Counted from the first letter of the stretch, positions 11,340 to 23,646 are shown. The stretch is 64,000 nucleotides of DNA from Carallia brachiata (GCA_021464245.1 JADCRB010000016.1:5945250-6009249), one strand, 5' to 3'. The notes: a model not told the origin generated them from the letters alone. Numbers and translations: made by a program.

Positions 11340-14300
11340 ATGGGTTTGGGAAAGTTGGTGGATTTGTCTAGGTTGGTGTTTGTGGTGGTGGCGGTGGTGG
11401 GTTTTGCGGCGTCCTTTTCTCTTGCTGTTACAGACCCTCGTGACGGTACAGGCTTCTTTCCCTTTTCTTGCCTTTCTTTTTGATTTTTGGTTTGTTAATC
11501 TTGAATCTTCTAGTGATTATTTCACTGTTATGCCCTGTTTTGATTTTTGTGGTTTTTCTTGTTTTTTTGAAGATAATCACAGTGCTAAAGTGACAATCTT
11601 GGTCCTTTTGTAATTACAGTTTATTTATGTATGTCCATGAACATTATGGCAATTCTTGAACTATTTTTGTGATTAGTTCACTATTAGTTACTGTCTTGAT
11701 TTTTCTGGGATTTTCTCGTAGTCTCGAATTCTTTTTTTTTTTTTTTTTTCATTTGACAGCTTCACTTTTTTTGTCTGTCTGTGGTGAATTGTTGAATTTT
11801 TTTTGTTTTTTTTTTTTGCTCTTGCAGTTGCAGCTATGAATTTGTTGTACTTGTCCCTGAATACTCTGACATTACGTGGGTGGGTGCCTTTTGGAGGAGA
11901 CCCGTGTGGAGATCAATGGCAAGGCGTCAGTTGTGTGTTCACCAACGTAACGGCATTGTATGTATGGTTTCTGCTTTATTTGTTCTGATTAAGCTTAATA
12001 GACTCTTGTCATAAGAGTTTCCGTTTTCTCGCAGAAAATTAGATGGAATGAATTTGGGGGGAACACTGGGAGAAGGCTTGGGGCTCTTCAATGCTATAAT
12101 AGAATGTGAGTGCCTATTTTATGTGGTGTACAAGTCAACGCGTATATGAATCGTTAATTTGTGAACTATTATGTCTCAATTTTGATTGTTAATAATTGGA
12201 GTTTTAGCTTTTGATGAATGTTATGTTGGCAATTTTGTTGGGTGTGACACATGCAGTGTTTTAGTTTGTTGAACTAAATTTTAGTAAATTGTATGTAGAA
12301 GCCTTGTAATACATTTTGCTATTTTCTGATGCAGTGATCTAAGCAACAATCATATTGGTGGTCGTCTTCCATCCAGTTTGCCTGCTACTGTAACGAGACT
12401 GTACGTAAACTTTAACCACGCATGCTTACATGGACTCGAAAACTAATTCAACCATAGTGTTGCACAATGATTGCCCTGATATGTCCTTTACATGCTTTTT
12501 CTGTTTTAGTTCTCTGGTTGGTAATCAGTTGAATGGAAGCATTCCAGATAGCTTGTCTACATTGAGCCAATTGACAATCATGTAAGTTAAAACAGACAAG
12601 TCCTTGTAATAATGTCATGTGCTAGATTTTTCCTTTCTTTGTTTGAAATATGGATTTTATTGCTTTTTAGGTCCTTGAACAACAATCTTCTTATTGGAGA
12701 AATACCAGACTCCTTTCAACAGCTGACAAGTTTGACAAATTTGTATGTGCCATTTAATTGGATCTATGTTATTTGTTTTCTTTCAATTTTTCTAATACTT
12801 ATTTTGAACATTGATGTTATGGTGAAGAGATCTGTCAAGTAACAATTTGAGTGGTCAGCTGCCTCCATCAATGGGAAATCTGTTATCTCTTAGCGCATTG
12901 TGGGTATCAAGGCTTTCTTTCTTGCAATGATTTTACAATACATGTAATATGTTTGTAAGCTGTCCATGATTTTTACTTTGCAGGCATTTGCAAAACAATA
13001 AGCTAACAGGGACTCTTGATGTTCTGCAGGATCTTCCCCTTCAGGATCTGTAATTTTCTTTATACCTTTTTCTTGACTCCTAACTTTCTTTTATTAAAAG
13101 ATATTTTGATAAACTGAAATTTTTTATGAATCGAATTTTTATTTCATTGATTTGTTTGTTGCTTGGGGAAGAAAGATGAATGGAGTATGTATCCCACAGT
13201 TGGTAACTTCAACAACTGACATATTTTCTATTTCTCTGCATAGGAATGTGGAGAATAATCTATTTTCTGGGCCAATACCTGCAAAATTGCTGAATATCCC
13301 AAATTTCAGGTGAATTTCATAATAACACATTTTTTGTAATGTTGTTTTACGTGTTATTGTTTGTAAACTTATAAGATATGCTCCCGACTCCTTGCTACAA
13401 ACATTATGCAAGTACAACCAATATATTGTAGTGAAAAATTGAATGTTACGTCTACATTTTGAACTTTTGTCACAAAGTTATCATCTATTTTGCAGAAAGG
13501 ATGGAAATCCATTCAATACAACTATCATTCCTTCGCCTCCAGTAGCAGTTCCTCCATCTTTACCCACATCTCCAGGACCATTTTCTGTGAATGGGCCTTC
13601 TGCCTCTCCTTCTGCCTCTCCTTCTGCCTCACCTTCTGCTTCAGTTGCAATAAATACTGGAAGTTCCAGGGTATTTTTCACGGCCAAGAGAGTCATTCTG
13701 ATTGTTGTTTTTGGGGCAGTAGCTGCTATCGCATTGGGGATGTGTCTTTTGGTGTCTGCCTGTTGTAAAAAGAATAAGTTTAAGGAAGATACTAAGAGGG
13801 AGGATTTAGGTGCATACAAGAGCCATGCAGAAAAGCCTAGAAGGAATTCCTCAACGCATCCAAGTAACCAGGAGCAGAAAAGTAACTTAATTGTCATGCT
13901 TATTTTTTGTTCCTTCAAACTTGGTAGACTTCTTTATATGACCCCCATCTTCCTTTTATTTGTGATTTTCTTAAAACATGATTGTTTGAACAGTTTCTAA
14001 AGAGTCATTCACACAATTGCAAGAAAAAAGACAACCAGAAAAAAAAGAGAAGGTTAAGGTAGAACCGCGGACAGAATTGAAGACGGTAAACACATATTCA
14101 AGTCATAAAGCGGATCACAAGATAGATATGACAAGAATCGATGTCAAACACATACCTGTACAAGCGCCAGTAGGCCATTCTGAAGCCCTTCCTGTTGACA
14201 AGGTCACTGTGAATTCAAGTTTGTCTCGAGAAGTACATACAAGTACCAAGAGCCCAAAATCTTCAGGTCCTGTAAAGTTATTGACCATTGCGACACTTCA

Positions 14301-17300
14301 GCAGTACACGGATAGCTTTTCAGAAGAAAATTTTGTTGGAGAAGGCACCTTTGGGAGAGTTTATGGGGCTGAACTTCCGGATGGAAAGGTAGGACCATCC
14401 TTTTTAAAACAAATTAAAGCTATTGAGAAAAACATATACTGATTAATCAATTCATATCTCTAGATGCCATGTGGCACCTAACTTGAGATGGTCCTTCTTT
14501 TGGTTCTGTTGCCAATCTTAGCATTGCACTCATCCGGGTCTTTCTATTTCAGCATCTGTATTTTCTTCTTTCTTAGCCAAATTTTCATATGGACAACAAT
14601 ATCCTACTTTGGCCATTTGAATCACCTAAGGCAGCAACTCTATCACCACATCTAGTATCTAGACTCATTTTTCAACTGTCATCTCGCGTCATATGTGACA
14701 TATTTAATTGTCTTATGGACGGCTTTGCATACCCTGTTTTGCGCATGATGGCTACCGCATGACATCAGATCCTGTCAAGTGACTTATCTTTGTTTTATTG
14801 TTTTTGTTTAGTTGCTCGCAGTTAAGAAACTTGCTACTGCTTGGGAACAGACCAATGAGGAATTTGTCAAACTAGTTTCTGGTATCTCTAAAGTTCGACA
14901 TGCCAACATCATTGATCTTGTGGGTTACTGTAATGAGCATGGTCAACGGCTGTTGGTTTATGAGTACTATAAGAATGGATCGCTTCATGATGCACTGCAT
15001 GTGGATGGCAATATCCACAAGAAACTTTCATCGAACACACGCATCCAGTTGGCATTAGGAGCTGCCAAAGGCCTACAGTAAGTCAAGACAATCCTCATAT
15101 GTTTGTTACCATTAGACAGCCAAGTTAACAAGAGTACTCAGTGAGGCTGACATTGAATATCAGTAGATCAGTTCATTTTTTTGCATCTATAATCAGTTGC
15201 ATGTACATCTGGGCAGGCCTTTGAGAATTTCTAGGAATCATGCATATTAGCATGCTGATGGAAAGATGCTGACTTTGCATCTTCTCTTAACTCATCAATT
15301 TTTCTTTCCTTTTTTCATCTTTTGGTAGGTATCTGCATGAGGCATGTCAGCCACCCATCGTGCACCGGAACTTCAGGTCTACAAATATTCTTCTGGATGA
15401 CAAGTTTGGAGCACATGTCTCAGACTTTGGTTTTCCTTCTGTAGAATCTTTTGGTCCTGCAGCTGAGGTAAGATTATTAAAGCTCTAAAGAACCTTGGTC
15501 TTTATCTCTTCTTATATTCCAGTTGCTTTAAAAGTCTATTAGATTTCAAGAGCCTTTATTAAACAAAAAGTTTTGCAGTAAGCTGGATTAATCAGAATAG
15601 TAGAATGTAATTCAATTTGTGAGAATAGTTTATGGGAAGTCCTGAGGTCATGCTGCAAAAAGATAAGTTTCCAATTAAATGTGGTTGGTAGATGGTTTAA
15701 GCCTCCCAAGTGACTCTGTTTTCCAGCTAAATTTGATCAAAATTTCTCTTACCTGTAAGGTATTTGGATCAGGAAGGACTAGTAGACAGTTCTAACTGAG
15801 TGGCCAATCTTAGATTTACTCCCTGTTTCTGGTGTAGTGCATGCATATTCAAATGCTGGGATATCTTCCATGAAATGGCTCCCTATTAGATCTTATAATG
15901 GTTTTTTTTTTTTTTTTTTTTTTTCTCTAAATCTTGGTGGATGTTCATGTTAGTGCTATTGAGATTTCTCAACCAGCATCACATGCAGATTTCAGGACCT
16001 TGCTGTTGATTCTATCATAGTCTTTCTCTCCATCATGTTGTTCACTGCTAATTTTGTTTCCTGTGCTATTTTGACTCGTGAATTGAAATGAGGCAAATTT
16101 TGAGAGTTCCTAGGTGGGAATTTTGGTTTATTTCCTAATTTTGGGTTACTTTTTCGTTCTTCTATCTTTTTAACCCTGATAAAAGACTGCTTTGGGCAAA
16201 ATAGTTTGATGTTTCTTCTCCCCCATATCGTGTTTGGCTTTTCGATGGTCGAGTGGTCAACACCAGGTTACCTTGAAGATGAATCGACTGTTAATCTTCT
16301 TATATTATGGGAGGGGAGAAAATAAATGGAGGTGGTTTGATTTAGTTTGTTGCTGATATTGGTGAATATTTACAGTTGTCAGGACATCTCCTTAGTGTTT
16401 GTGGCTACAATGCTCCAGAGTGCGAGTCAGGAAGCTATACATGCAAGAGCGATGTGTATAGCTTTGGAGTTGTCATTCTAGAACTCCTCACAGGGAGGAA
16501 AGCCTATGACAGGTTAATGATCCCTTGGATGATAAATTCAGGTTCAGTACTTGACATGTAATGATCAAATTAAACTAAACTTACATGCCATTTCTCTGTG
16601 CTCTTGTTGGAATATATAACTAGGTCTCGGCCTCGAGCAGAGCAATATCTGGTTACATGGGCAGTCCCCCAGCTTTATGATATAGATGCACTATGTTGTA
16701 TGGTTGACCCCTCCTTAAGGGGAGAATTTCCAATCAAGTCTTTATCACGTCTGGCCGACACAATTTCCAGATGCCTACAGGCAAGTGAATTTTTGCTTTT
16801 CTATCATCACTCCTTGCAAATGTTTGCTCTAATTTCTGCTCATGTATATTGGAGCATTCCACAAGGTTTCTATGGATGGATCATAGTATGTGTATCCAGT
16901 TTAAACTTCTCTCTCTTCATCAATTCGTTTCATGGTGCATTCATTTACTTCTATCCATACACGTTTGTTGCTCACACCAGATGCACGTTATTTATTTGTT
17001 GATCAACACTCATTAACTTGTAATTTTTGTTAGTTATATAAAGATGAGGTTAGATTCTCCCAAAAAAAAAAAGGGTCTTTTTTTACCAAGTTTGGTTCAC
17101 AATGGAAGAATATTTAGTTTATTTTTCCTCAAGAAATAAGTAAGGTACCTAATAGATTAATTAAAATATGTACATACATTTTAATTGACCAATTTGGATA
17201 GCTTTTGATTATTTGAAAGAAAACACAACATGTTTGGCCACCAATGTCTGAAATTGTTCAGACAAGTACCTGAAGCTCATTTCTTTCTTCCATTGTGTGC

Positions 17301-17365
17301 AGTGGGATCCAGAATTTAGGCCACCAATGTCTGAAATTGTTCAGGACCTCTTGCACATGATATAA
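11340..17365 (+). CDS. SRF: STRUBBELIG-receptor-family LRR receptor-like (pseudo)kinase, 16 exons
   Basis: Exons: 11340-11445, 11828-11957, 12035-12105, 12335-12400, 12510-12581, 12671-12742, 12828-12899, 12984-13049, 13244-13309, 13496-13881, 13994-14388, 14812-15077, 15329-15467, 16376-16512, 16624-16780, 17303-17365. All junctions are GT-AG except intron 15 (GC-AG). Order: signal peptide (exon 1), SUB/LRRNT domain with TDPRDVAA and [11 protein letters not shown], about six LRRs (exons 3-9, mostly 66 or 72 bases, phase 2), Ser/Pro/Ala hinge and transmembrane helix (exon 10), juxtamembrane region (exon 11), kinase domain with [18 protein letters not shown] in place of HRD, SDFG and SDVYSFG (exons 11-16). 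It ends just after the kinase, as in STRUBBELIG itself. The family acts at the plasma membrane in tissue morphogenesis and cell-to-cell signalling, probably without catalysis. Exon 3 is one base short (71), so the spliced frame meets TAA at 12340-12342: either a pseudogene allele or a sequence error. The full frame would give about 754 residues. Confidence 0.9.
13596..13643 (+). repeat. Coding minisatellite, four 12-bp units (Pro-Ser-Ala-Ser)
   Basis: Four direct copies of CCTTCTGCCTCT with small changes in the last two, inside exon 10 of the SRF gene. Each adds a Pro-Ser-Ala-Ser block to the extracellular hinge between LRRs and membrane helix. Copy number could change without a frameshift. 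Confidence 0.9.
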
Positions 17366-17700
17366 ATTAAAGCTCTCTAGCATTCAATTATATATTTGAT
17401 GCTTGCAAGAATGAAGTTGATCTGGAAACAAGCAGAGCACAGCTTAAGGTTCTGATCATCAGAGTGGAATTCCTTTTGACATTGGTTGTTTATAATGCAA
17501 AGCAGTGCAAAGTGTTTCTGTATAATGAGGTTTCTTCTGTGGTACATTTTTTGGCACCGAGTCCTAACCAAACTAGGTCTTTCTTTTTTTTTTTTTTATT
17601 TTTTTTTATTTTTGTTGTTGTTGTTGGAACTTATACATAGTCTTGTAACTATTACTTTTGTATTGCTCGTTGTGATTACTAGCTAATTTAATTCAATAAT
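17366..17700 (+). other. Probable 3' untranslated region of the SRF gene
   Basis: Follows the stop codon TAA (17363-17365). Contains T-rich tracts (17583-17625) and AAT-rich text near 17690 (TTCAATAATTGAAA) that could serve as a plant polyadenylation signal. No exact AATAAA was found, so the end is uncertain. Confidence 0.4.
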
Positions 17701-17836
17701 TGAAATCCACCTTTTGTTTTACTCCAAGTTTTGCTGCTTCTCCAATGGAATTAATTGTGTTTTGATCTTGAGTTGCTTGGTTAAGGGTGGTGATTTTGCC
17801 CTTCCTCTCATATCGTAAGCAAAACAACAAGGAAGA

Positions 17837-17900
17837 ACAAGAACAAGGAAATGAACTACATATATAGAACACAAGAACAAGGAAGTGAACTACATATATT
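17837..17900 (+). repeat. Direct tandem duplication, 34-bp unit
   Basis: Two adjacent copies beginning ACAAGAACAAGGAA (17837-17870 and 17871-17900), differing at one site before the second copy ends. It lies between the SRF gene and the LINE remnant. Confidence 0.8.
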
Positions 17901-17949
17901 AATACTGCTTTTTTATGACAAGTTTACAAGATAAGATTAAATTTTTGAC

Positions 17950-19102
17950 TGAAAAGATGGGATTTCATTACGAAGCATGGTCTAAATACAACAGTTGAGA
18001 AAGTGCAGGTAGTGGGTTGCGACTTAGTCTTGGGAATACATGCCTACCCTTAACTATGTAGCAACTCAATCAGAAACTTTATTCGCACTTCTTGGAATAT
18101 ACTTAAAAATACAACGATCAAAATAAGAACTAAGTTCCTGATGTCTAGCAAGATTGGATAAATCTCCTAAGGCCATCGATCAACTGAGGCATTGAGAGCT
18201 GAGGCTATAGTATTTGAATCAGTCTCTACGATACAGCTACAATTTCCCCATTCATCATCATTTGAACTCCCATTAGCACACCCTTGGCTTCAGCTAACAA
18301 AGGAGATCTGACAGTGGTTGCGTAGGCCCTGCCATCTAGCAAATCCCCCCTGTGATTCCTACTCAATGTTGCAATTCCAGCCCTGTTCCTTGATACATCA
18401 TAAGACGCATCGCAATTAACTTTTAGCCATCCAAGCCGCGGGGGTGTCCATTTGTTGTTTGCTATTTCGGCCCTTTGTGGTGCGACTATTGTGTCAACGT
18501 GTAAGTGCTAAGTTCCTCAACTGACACTTGGTAAATTGCAAAGTCCAAATTGGATCCGCCTTCTTTGTTCAAAAATAAAAGAATTGCGCATTTCCAAATG
18601 TGCCAGCACTGAATTGCAATTACTGGGATGACATCTCGGCAGTCTAAATAATTCAGGAAATCTTTAAATTTTGCCACCAAACAGCGAGGATGGAACCCAG
18701 ATTTATTAGGAACATAGCCACAGCTGCTTCTTTCCAAGTAGCCTGGGTGTGTGGGCAAAAAATAACAGATGCTCGATCGTTTCTCTATCCTCCCCACATA
18801 TTACACATTCATCACTTTGCACAACTCGCCTCTTCTTCAGATTTACCAAAGTAGGGAGATAGTCTGTCATGGCGCGCCAGATGAATAGCTTAATCTTTGG
18901 GGCACATTTTAGCTGCCATAAAGCTCTCCACATGTTAGATTGAATAGTTACTGAGGGGCTTGCTCTAGCATTATCTGAACTTTCCTTGGATATCAAAAAA
19001 TACCCGGATCGAACTGTATACTCACCTTTCCAACTGAAATGCCACACCAAGCTGTCTTCTTCAGGCATCAAACTTAAATGAATGCTTGTGATGGTTGAGA
19101 TT
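17950..19102 (-). pseudogene. LINE 1, 3' part: reverse-transcriptase zinc-binding domain and RNase H
   Basis: The frame from 19102 toward 18706 carries the zf-RVT domain of plant L1-type LINEs: FSWKGEYTVRSGY, LKCAPKIKLFIWRA, and a Cys/His cluster CVICG...ETIEHLLF. Further on, the minus strand from about 18482 gives a RNase H fold start (WLKVNCDASYD, RNRAGIATLSRN, AEAKGVLMG) and, after a frameshift near 18226, VETDSNT with the next acidic pair. It is the continuation of the RT piece at 24194-25872, split by the copia insertion. The left limit is approximate; no poly(A) tail or target duplication was found. Confidence 0.85.
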
Positions 19103-19634
19103 TGAAAGCCTTTGAAGGAACTCAATGCAAAACCAGAAAATACAGAATCTGGATTTTGCAAGAGCAGAAAATGCACAACTAAGTTCTGCCGAAAAGTGCA
19201 GTGCAGAAATTTTACAGAAATGCAGTGCAGGAAAAAACTGCAGTATACAAAAGTGTAGAAACTGTACTGCAGAAAGTTAATAAACCAGATTGCAGAAAGT
19301 GCAGTATGTTTACTGCAGAAAAATACAGAATAGTAGCAACCCAGAAAAGTGCAGAACAGAAAAGTAAGCAAAAGTTATTTGCAAAAAAGTAGTAGGAAAA
19401 GTTTTTTTTTTTTTTTTTCATATAAAGGATATTTATACAAGTGGATAGATTATTATAGAAATTCCTACAACTTTTTACTAGATACTACTTGTTAGACTCT
19501 AGATGCAAGTTACTAGAACTTTCTACATATTATAGATACATTCAAACTGAAAACAAAAAATTATAAATACTAGAAAAGATTGCTAGATATTTCTAGAAAC
19601 TACAAGAACAGAAGAGAAGTTATAGTATCTAACA
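19103..19634 (-). repeat. Copia 1 LTR (3' LTR of the minus-strand element)
   Basis: Starts TGAAAGCC and ends TATCTAACA. It aligns over its whole length with 23660-24193 with roughly 30 single-base differences by eye, nearly all transitions. It contains a purine-rich region with repeated TGCAGAAA-like units and a T-tract near 19402. Confidence 0.95.
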
Positions 19635-19645
19635 CTCCTCCTTAG
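19635..19645 (-). other. Polypurine tract of copia 1
   Basis: On the minus strand CTAAGGAGGAG directly precedes the 3' LTR, the plus-strand priming site for reverse transcription. Confidence 0.8.
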
Positions 19646-21542
19646 CTTCTTTTCTGTTCACATCCATGTCCATTCTTAGTTGTTCAAATCTGGACTTGGA
19701 CAAAGCTTTTGTCATGATATCTGCCAATTGAACCTCCGAGCTGCAATGCACAAGGTTGACTTCTCCCTCTTGTTGTGCTTCTTGGATAAAATGATACTTT
19801 ATCTTGAAATGTTTTGTTCGGCCATGAAAGATAGGATTCTTAGAAATAGCCACAGCAGACTTGTTGTCAGCTCTAATCTCAGTAGGTCCCTCTTGCTTAT
19901 GCTTCAAAGTCTACCAACATTTTCCTTAGCCAAATGGCTTGATTCACAGTTGAAGTTGTTGTGATATATTCAGCTTCTGCAGTAGATTGATCCACAACTT
20001 GTTGCTTCTTTGAGCTCCATGCAATCACACCAGAGCCAAGGGTGAATAGATAACCTGAAGTGCTCTTCATATCATCACAAGAGCCAGCCCAATCACTATC
20101 CGAAAAACCAATTTTAACTCCGATTTTATTTGGAATAAAACACTGAAATCAATGGTGCCTTTTAATTATCTGAGAATTCTTTTGGCAGCCTTAAAGTGAA
20201 TCTCACTAGAAGATTGCATAAACCTTGATAATAGACTTGTAGCTTGCATGATGTCAGGCCTTGTTGCCGTCAAATATAATAAGCAACGAATCAAGCTTCG
20301 GTAGAGAGAACAATCGACCTCTTTAACTCCATCTTCCTTGCAAAGCTTCTCATTCTTCACCAACGGAGTTGAGACTGGTTTGCAATTGAACATTCTAAAT
20401 TTTTTTAGAACTTCAATGGCATACTTCCTTTGGTTGATGAAGATGCCTTGATTTGATTGAGAGATCTCCATGCCAAGGAAGTAGGACAGTTCTCTGAGAT
20501 CAGTCATCTCAAAAACTTTGTGCATCTTCTCTTTGAACTCTTGAATCAAGCTGCCATTGCTTCCAGTGACTAGGAGATCATCAACATAGATTGAAACAAT
20601 CAAAAGATCAGCACCATCAGACTTGACGTAAAGAGTGGTTTCATTTTTACTTCTTTCAAATCCTTGCTGCAACAAGTGCTCATCAATTCTGCTATATCAT
20701 GCTCTCGGTGTCTGTTTTAGCCCATACATGGCTTTCTTGAGGAGATAGACCTTGTCTTCACTTCCTTTGACAAGAAAACCTTCGGGTTGTTCAACAAATA
20801 TCTCATCCTCTAATAAGCCATTTAGAAATGCTGATTTAACATCTAATTGGAAGACTTTCCAACCCTTTTGTGCAGCCAAGGCCAATAATAGACGGACGGT
20901 GTCTAGCCTTGCAACTGGTGAGGGCTCAGAATAATCAATTCCAAATTATTGAGAGTATCCTTTGACAACCAATCTTGCCTTTAACTTATTGATTGAACCA
21001 TCTGCATTTAGCTTGGTTCGAAATACCCATTTCACACCAATCACAGTTTTGTGACTTCGCCTGTCAACGAGCACCCAAGTGTTGTTCTTTTCAATCATCT
21101 TCAACTCTTCCTCCATTGCATCCATCCAAGCAGAGGACTTTGAAGCTTCAAAAAAGTTTGCAGGCTCCAAAATAGCAACATTACTTCTTTCATAGACATC
21201 ATCAAGAGATCTTGTACCCCTGATAGGTTCATGATCACAATCCGCAACTTCATCAATTGCAGAATCTTCCATAGGTGTAGAGTCTATGCTAGAAACCTGC
21301 TTTTCTGCTTCAATTTGGGATTTGTCCCAATCCCATCCAGCTTCCTCATCAAACTTGACATTTCTACTAACAATCACTTTTTCGCTTTGCAAGTTGAACA
21401 CCCTGTAGCCTTTTGAGTTGGTATTATAGCCGAGAAAAACTCCAACTTCGGCTTTATGATCAAGTTTGTCTCTTTTGACATCAGGGACTAGAGTGTAGCA
21501 TAAGCACCCAAAGACTTTAAGGTGTTGGATTGAGGGTTTCAC
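19635..21542 (-). pseudogene. Copia 1 reverse transcriptase and RNase H
   Basis: Minus-strand frames 21542-20946, 20885-20697, 20675-20166 and 19907-19629 form one RT-RNase H region. They show the conserved integrase tail (KVFGCLCYTLVP, GYNTNSKGYRVF), RT motif A ([11 protein letters not shown]), the catalytic YVDD box (IYVDDLLVTG), PLVKNEKLC and the RNase H end with KSAVAISKN and FHGRTKHFKIKYHF. In-frame stops fall near 20946 (Gln codon to TAA), 20697 (Trp to TGA), 20166 and 19910. Motif A and YVDD are intact, but the protein cannot be made whole. Confidence 0.9.
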
Positions 21543-21626
21543 ACCATACCAAGCTTCATATGGTGTTTTCCCCTTTAAAGCTTTTGTAGGAAGTCGGTTG
21601 AGTAGACAAATTGATGTGTTGATAGC

Positions 21627-22451
21627 TTATGCCCAAAATTTCTTAGGCATTTTCTTCTCAAATAAAAAACATTTAGCCGTCTCCATCACTTTTCTGTTCT
21701 TTCTCTCACTCACTCCATTTTGTTGTGGAGTGTAACTAACAGTGAATTGGTGATGAACTCCTGCTTCTTCACAGAATTTGTTGAATTTATCTGAAGTATA
21801 CTCAGTGCCATTGTCTGATCTAAACACTTTTATCTTGCAACTAGCCTGATTCTTGATCCAAGCTTTAAATTTAAAGAACACTTGTGGCACTTCAAACTCC
21901 TGTTTCAAGAAGTAGACCCAGCACATTCTAGTATAATCATCAATGAAGAGAATGAAGTATCTACTTCCACTTAGAGAAGGGATGCTCATGGGGCCACACA
22001 CATCAGTGTGTATAAGCTACAATTTTTCAGTTGCTCTCCAAGCTTGATTAGAAGGGAATGGTAGTCTGGACTGCTTCCCAAATTGGCAAACTTCACAAAC
22101 AGAATTGCTCTCATTTATAGCAGGCATATCGAGAGTAAGTTTGTTTTTATGCAAATGATTCAAAGATGCATAGTTAAAATGTCCGAACCTTTTGTGCCAT
22201 AATGTGGACTCATCAACAGTATGTGAATATGCAGATTTATCAAGATGATTCCAATCAAGAATAAAGCTTTTGTTCTTCATCTTGACAGTGAACAATTTAC
22301 AACCAGATGGATCAATGATTTTGCAGGATTTATTTTTAAAAAGCAAAGTATAATTCTTCTCTAGCAGCTGACCCACACTCAAAAGACTTTGATCAATATT
22401 AGGGACATAGAGCACGTCAGAGATTGATTTCATACCTGTTGGTGTTTCCAC
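21627..22451 (-). pseudogene. Copia 1 GAG-pre-integrase and integrase core
   Basis: Frame 22451-22017 has the pre-integrase zinc-binding region (LWHKRFGHFNY, CEVCQFGKQ). After a stop near 22016 (Gln codon to TAG), frame 22001-21627 has the integrase core: [17 protein letters not shown] with the second catalytic Asp, and [11 protein letters not shown] with the catalytic Glu. It would insert cDNA into the genome. A stop near 21626 separates it from the RT region. Confidence 0.9.
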
Positions 22452-22481
22452 AGATACTGCTCCTTTTCCTTTTACTTGGAT

Positions 22482-23572
22482 CTACTCCCCATTTCCAATT
22501 CTGACCTTGGAGAGATAAGATTGATTGAGATCTTTGAATTTTGCAACGTCATTAGTCATATGATGAGTGCAACCGCTATCTATCAACCAAGCTTGTGAGT
22601 TGTCATTAGTTGCATAGCAGTTTGCAACAAATAATTGCTCCTCCTGTTGGTTGTCTTCAGCCATCTGTGCTTGTTGAGTTCTATACTGTTGATTGCTCTT
22701 ATTCTTACAAACTCTTGCCACATGCCCTTTCTTTTTGCAAATCTTGCATTGGGCATCAGGTTTAAACCAGCAAAACTTTGCAAGGTGTGTCGTTTTCTTA
22801 CAATGTTGGCACAGTGGGAAAGATTTCTTCTTTTGCTCACCATCTTTGCTACTTTCTGCTTCTTTGTTGTCTTTTCCTTTGTTGTCCTCAGCATGCTTTT
22901 TTCCATCAAAATAGGGCCTATCCTTGTTCTTGGCAAAGAGGGCAGCCTCACAAGCATTTTCTTCCCTAATAGCTCTCCTGAGCTCAAGAGCTTGAAGAGC
23001 ATTTAGAAGCTCCGCAGGAGTAAACTTGCTAAGATCCTTCGAATCTTCTAAAGAAGAGATCTTAGTCTCATATTTTTTAGGCAAACATACCAAAATCTTC
23101 TCCACAATCCTCTAATTGTTGAGCTCTTCACCAAGAAATCTAATTTGATTAATTGTTTCCATGAGTCTATCAATGAACTCTTTGACAGTTTCGGTCTCCT
23201 TCATCTTTGGGGACTCAAACTTCTTTCTCAAGTTTAAAACTTGAATATGTCGATTTTTGTCACTGCCATGAAATTCATCCTTGAGCTTATCCCATGCCTG
23301 GTTTGCTGTTTTACATGTCATAATCCTAGTGAAAATGACATCACTGACAGCAGAATGGAACATGGTCAAGGCTCTAAATGATTTGGCAGTTTCTTCGCTA
23401 TGGTACTTGATTTGAGCCATAGTGGGATTGTCAGGAAGTGGTGGAACTTCTCCTCCTGACTCAACATACTTCCAAAGATCAAAGCCTCTTAGGTAGGCCT
23501 CCATTTTCACTGCCCAAAGTTTTCTCCATAAAAGACAGGAGGTGCAGTAGATGGTAGAATGGTAGAGGACAT
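22482..23572 (-). pseudogene. Copia 1 Gag and protease
   Basis: The first Met is at 23572 (MSSTILPS). The frame is disturbed near 23515, resumes at 23510-23112 (UBN2-type Gag core with NLRKKFESPKMKET), stops at about 23111 (Gln codon to TAA) and resumes at 23105-22482. That piece has two Cys/His knuckles, the second CKICKKKGHVARVC fitting CX2CX4HX4C, and the protease site LIDSGCTHHMT. Gag would form the particle, and the protease would cut Gag-Pol. Confidence 0.9.
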
Positions 23573-23646
23573 CTTGAGTAGTGGAACGTACCCTGTTAGT
23601 TTCGGGATAGCAAATTGGTCTTCATAAGCCCTTAAAGATCAAGGGG

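Noticed and set aside
13481..13918. 145-codon minus frame across SRF exon 10
   Set aside because: Shadow of the coding exon; the plus strand has splice sites in phase and SRF motifs.
15902..15924. Long T-run in SRF intron 13 as a possible insertion tail
   Set aside because: No target duplication or element body beside it; ordinary intronic poly(T).
22583..23006. Long frames in other registers over copia 1 Gag
   Set aside because: Shadows of the Gag frame; they lack its zinc knuckles and protease motif.
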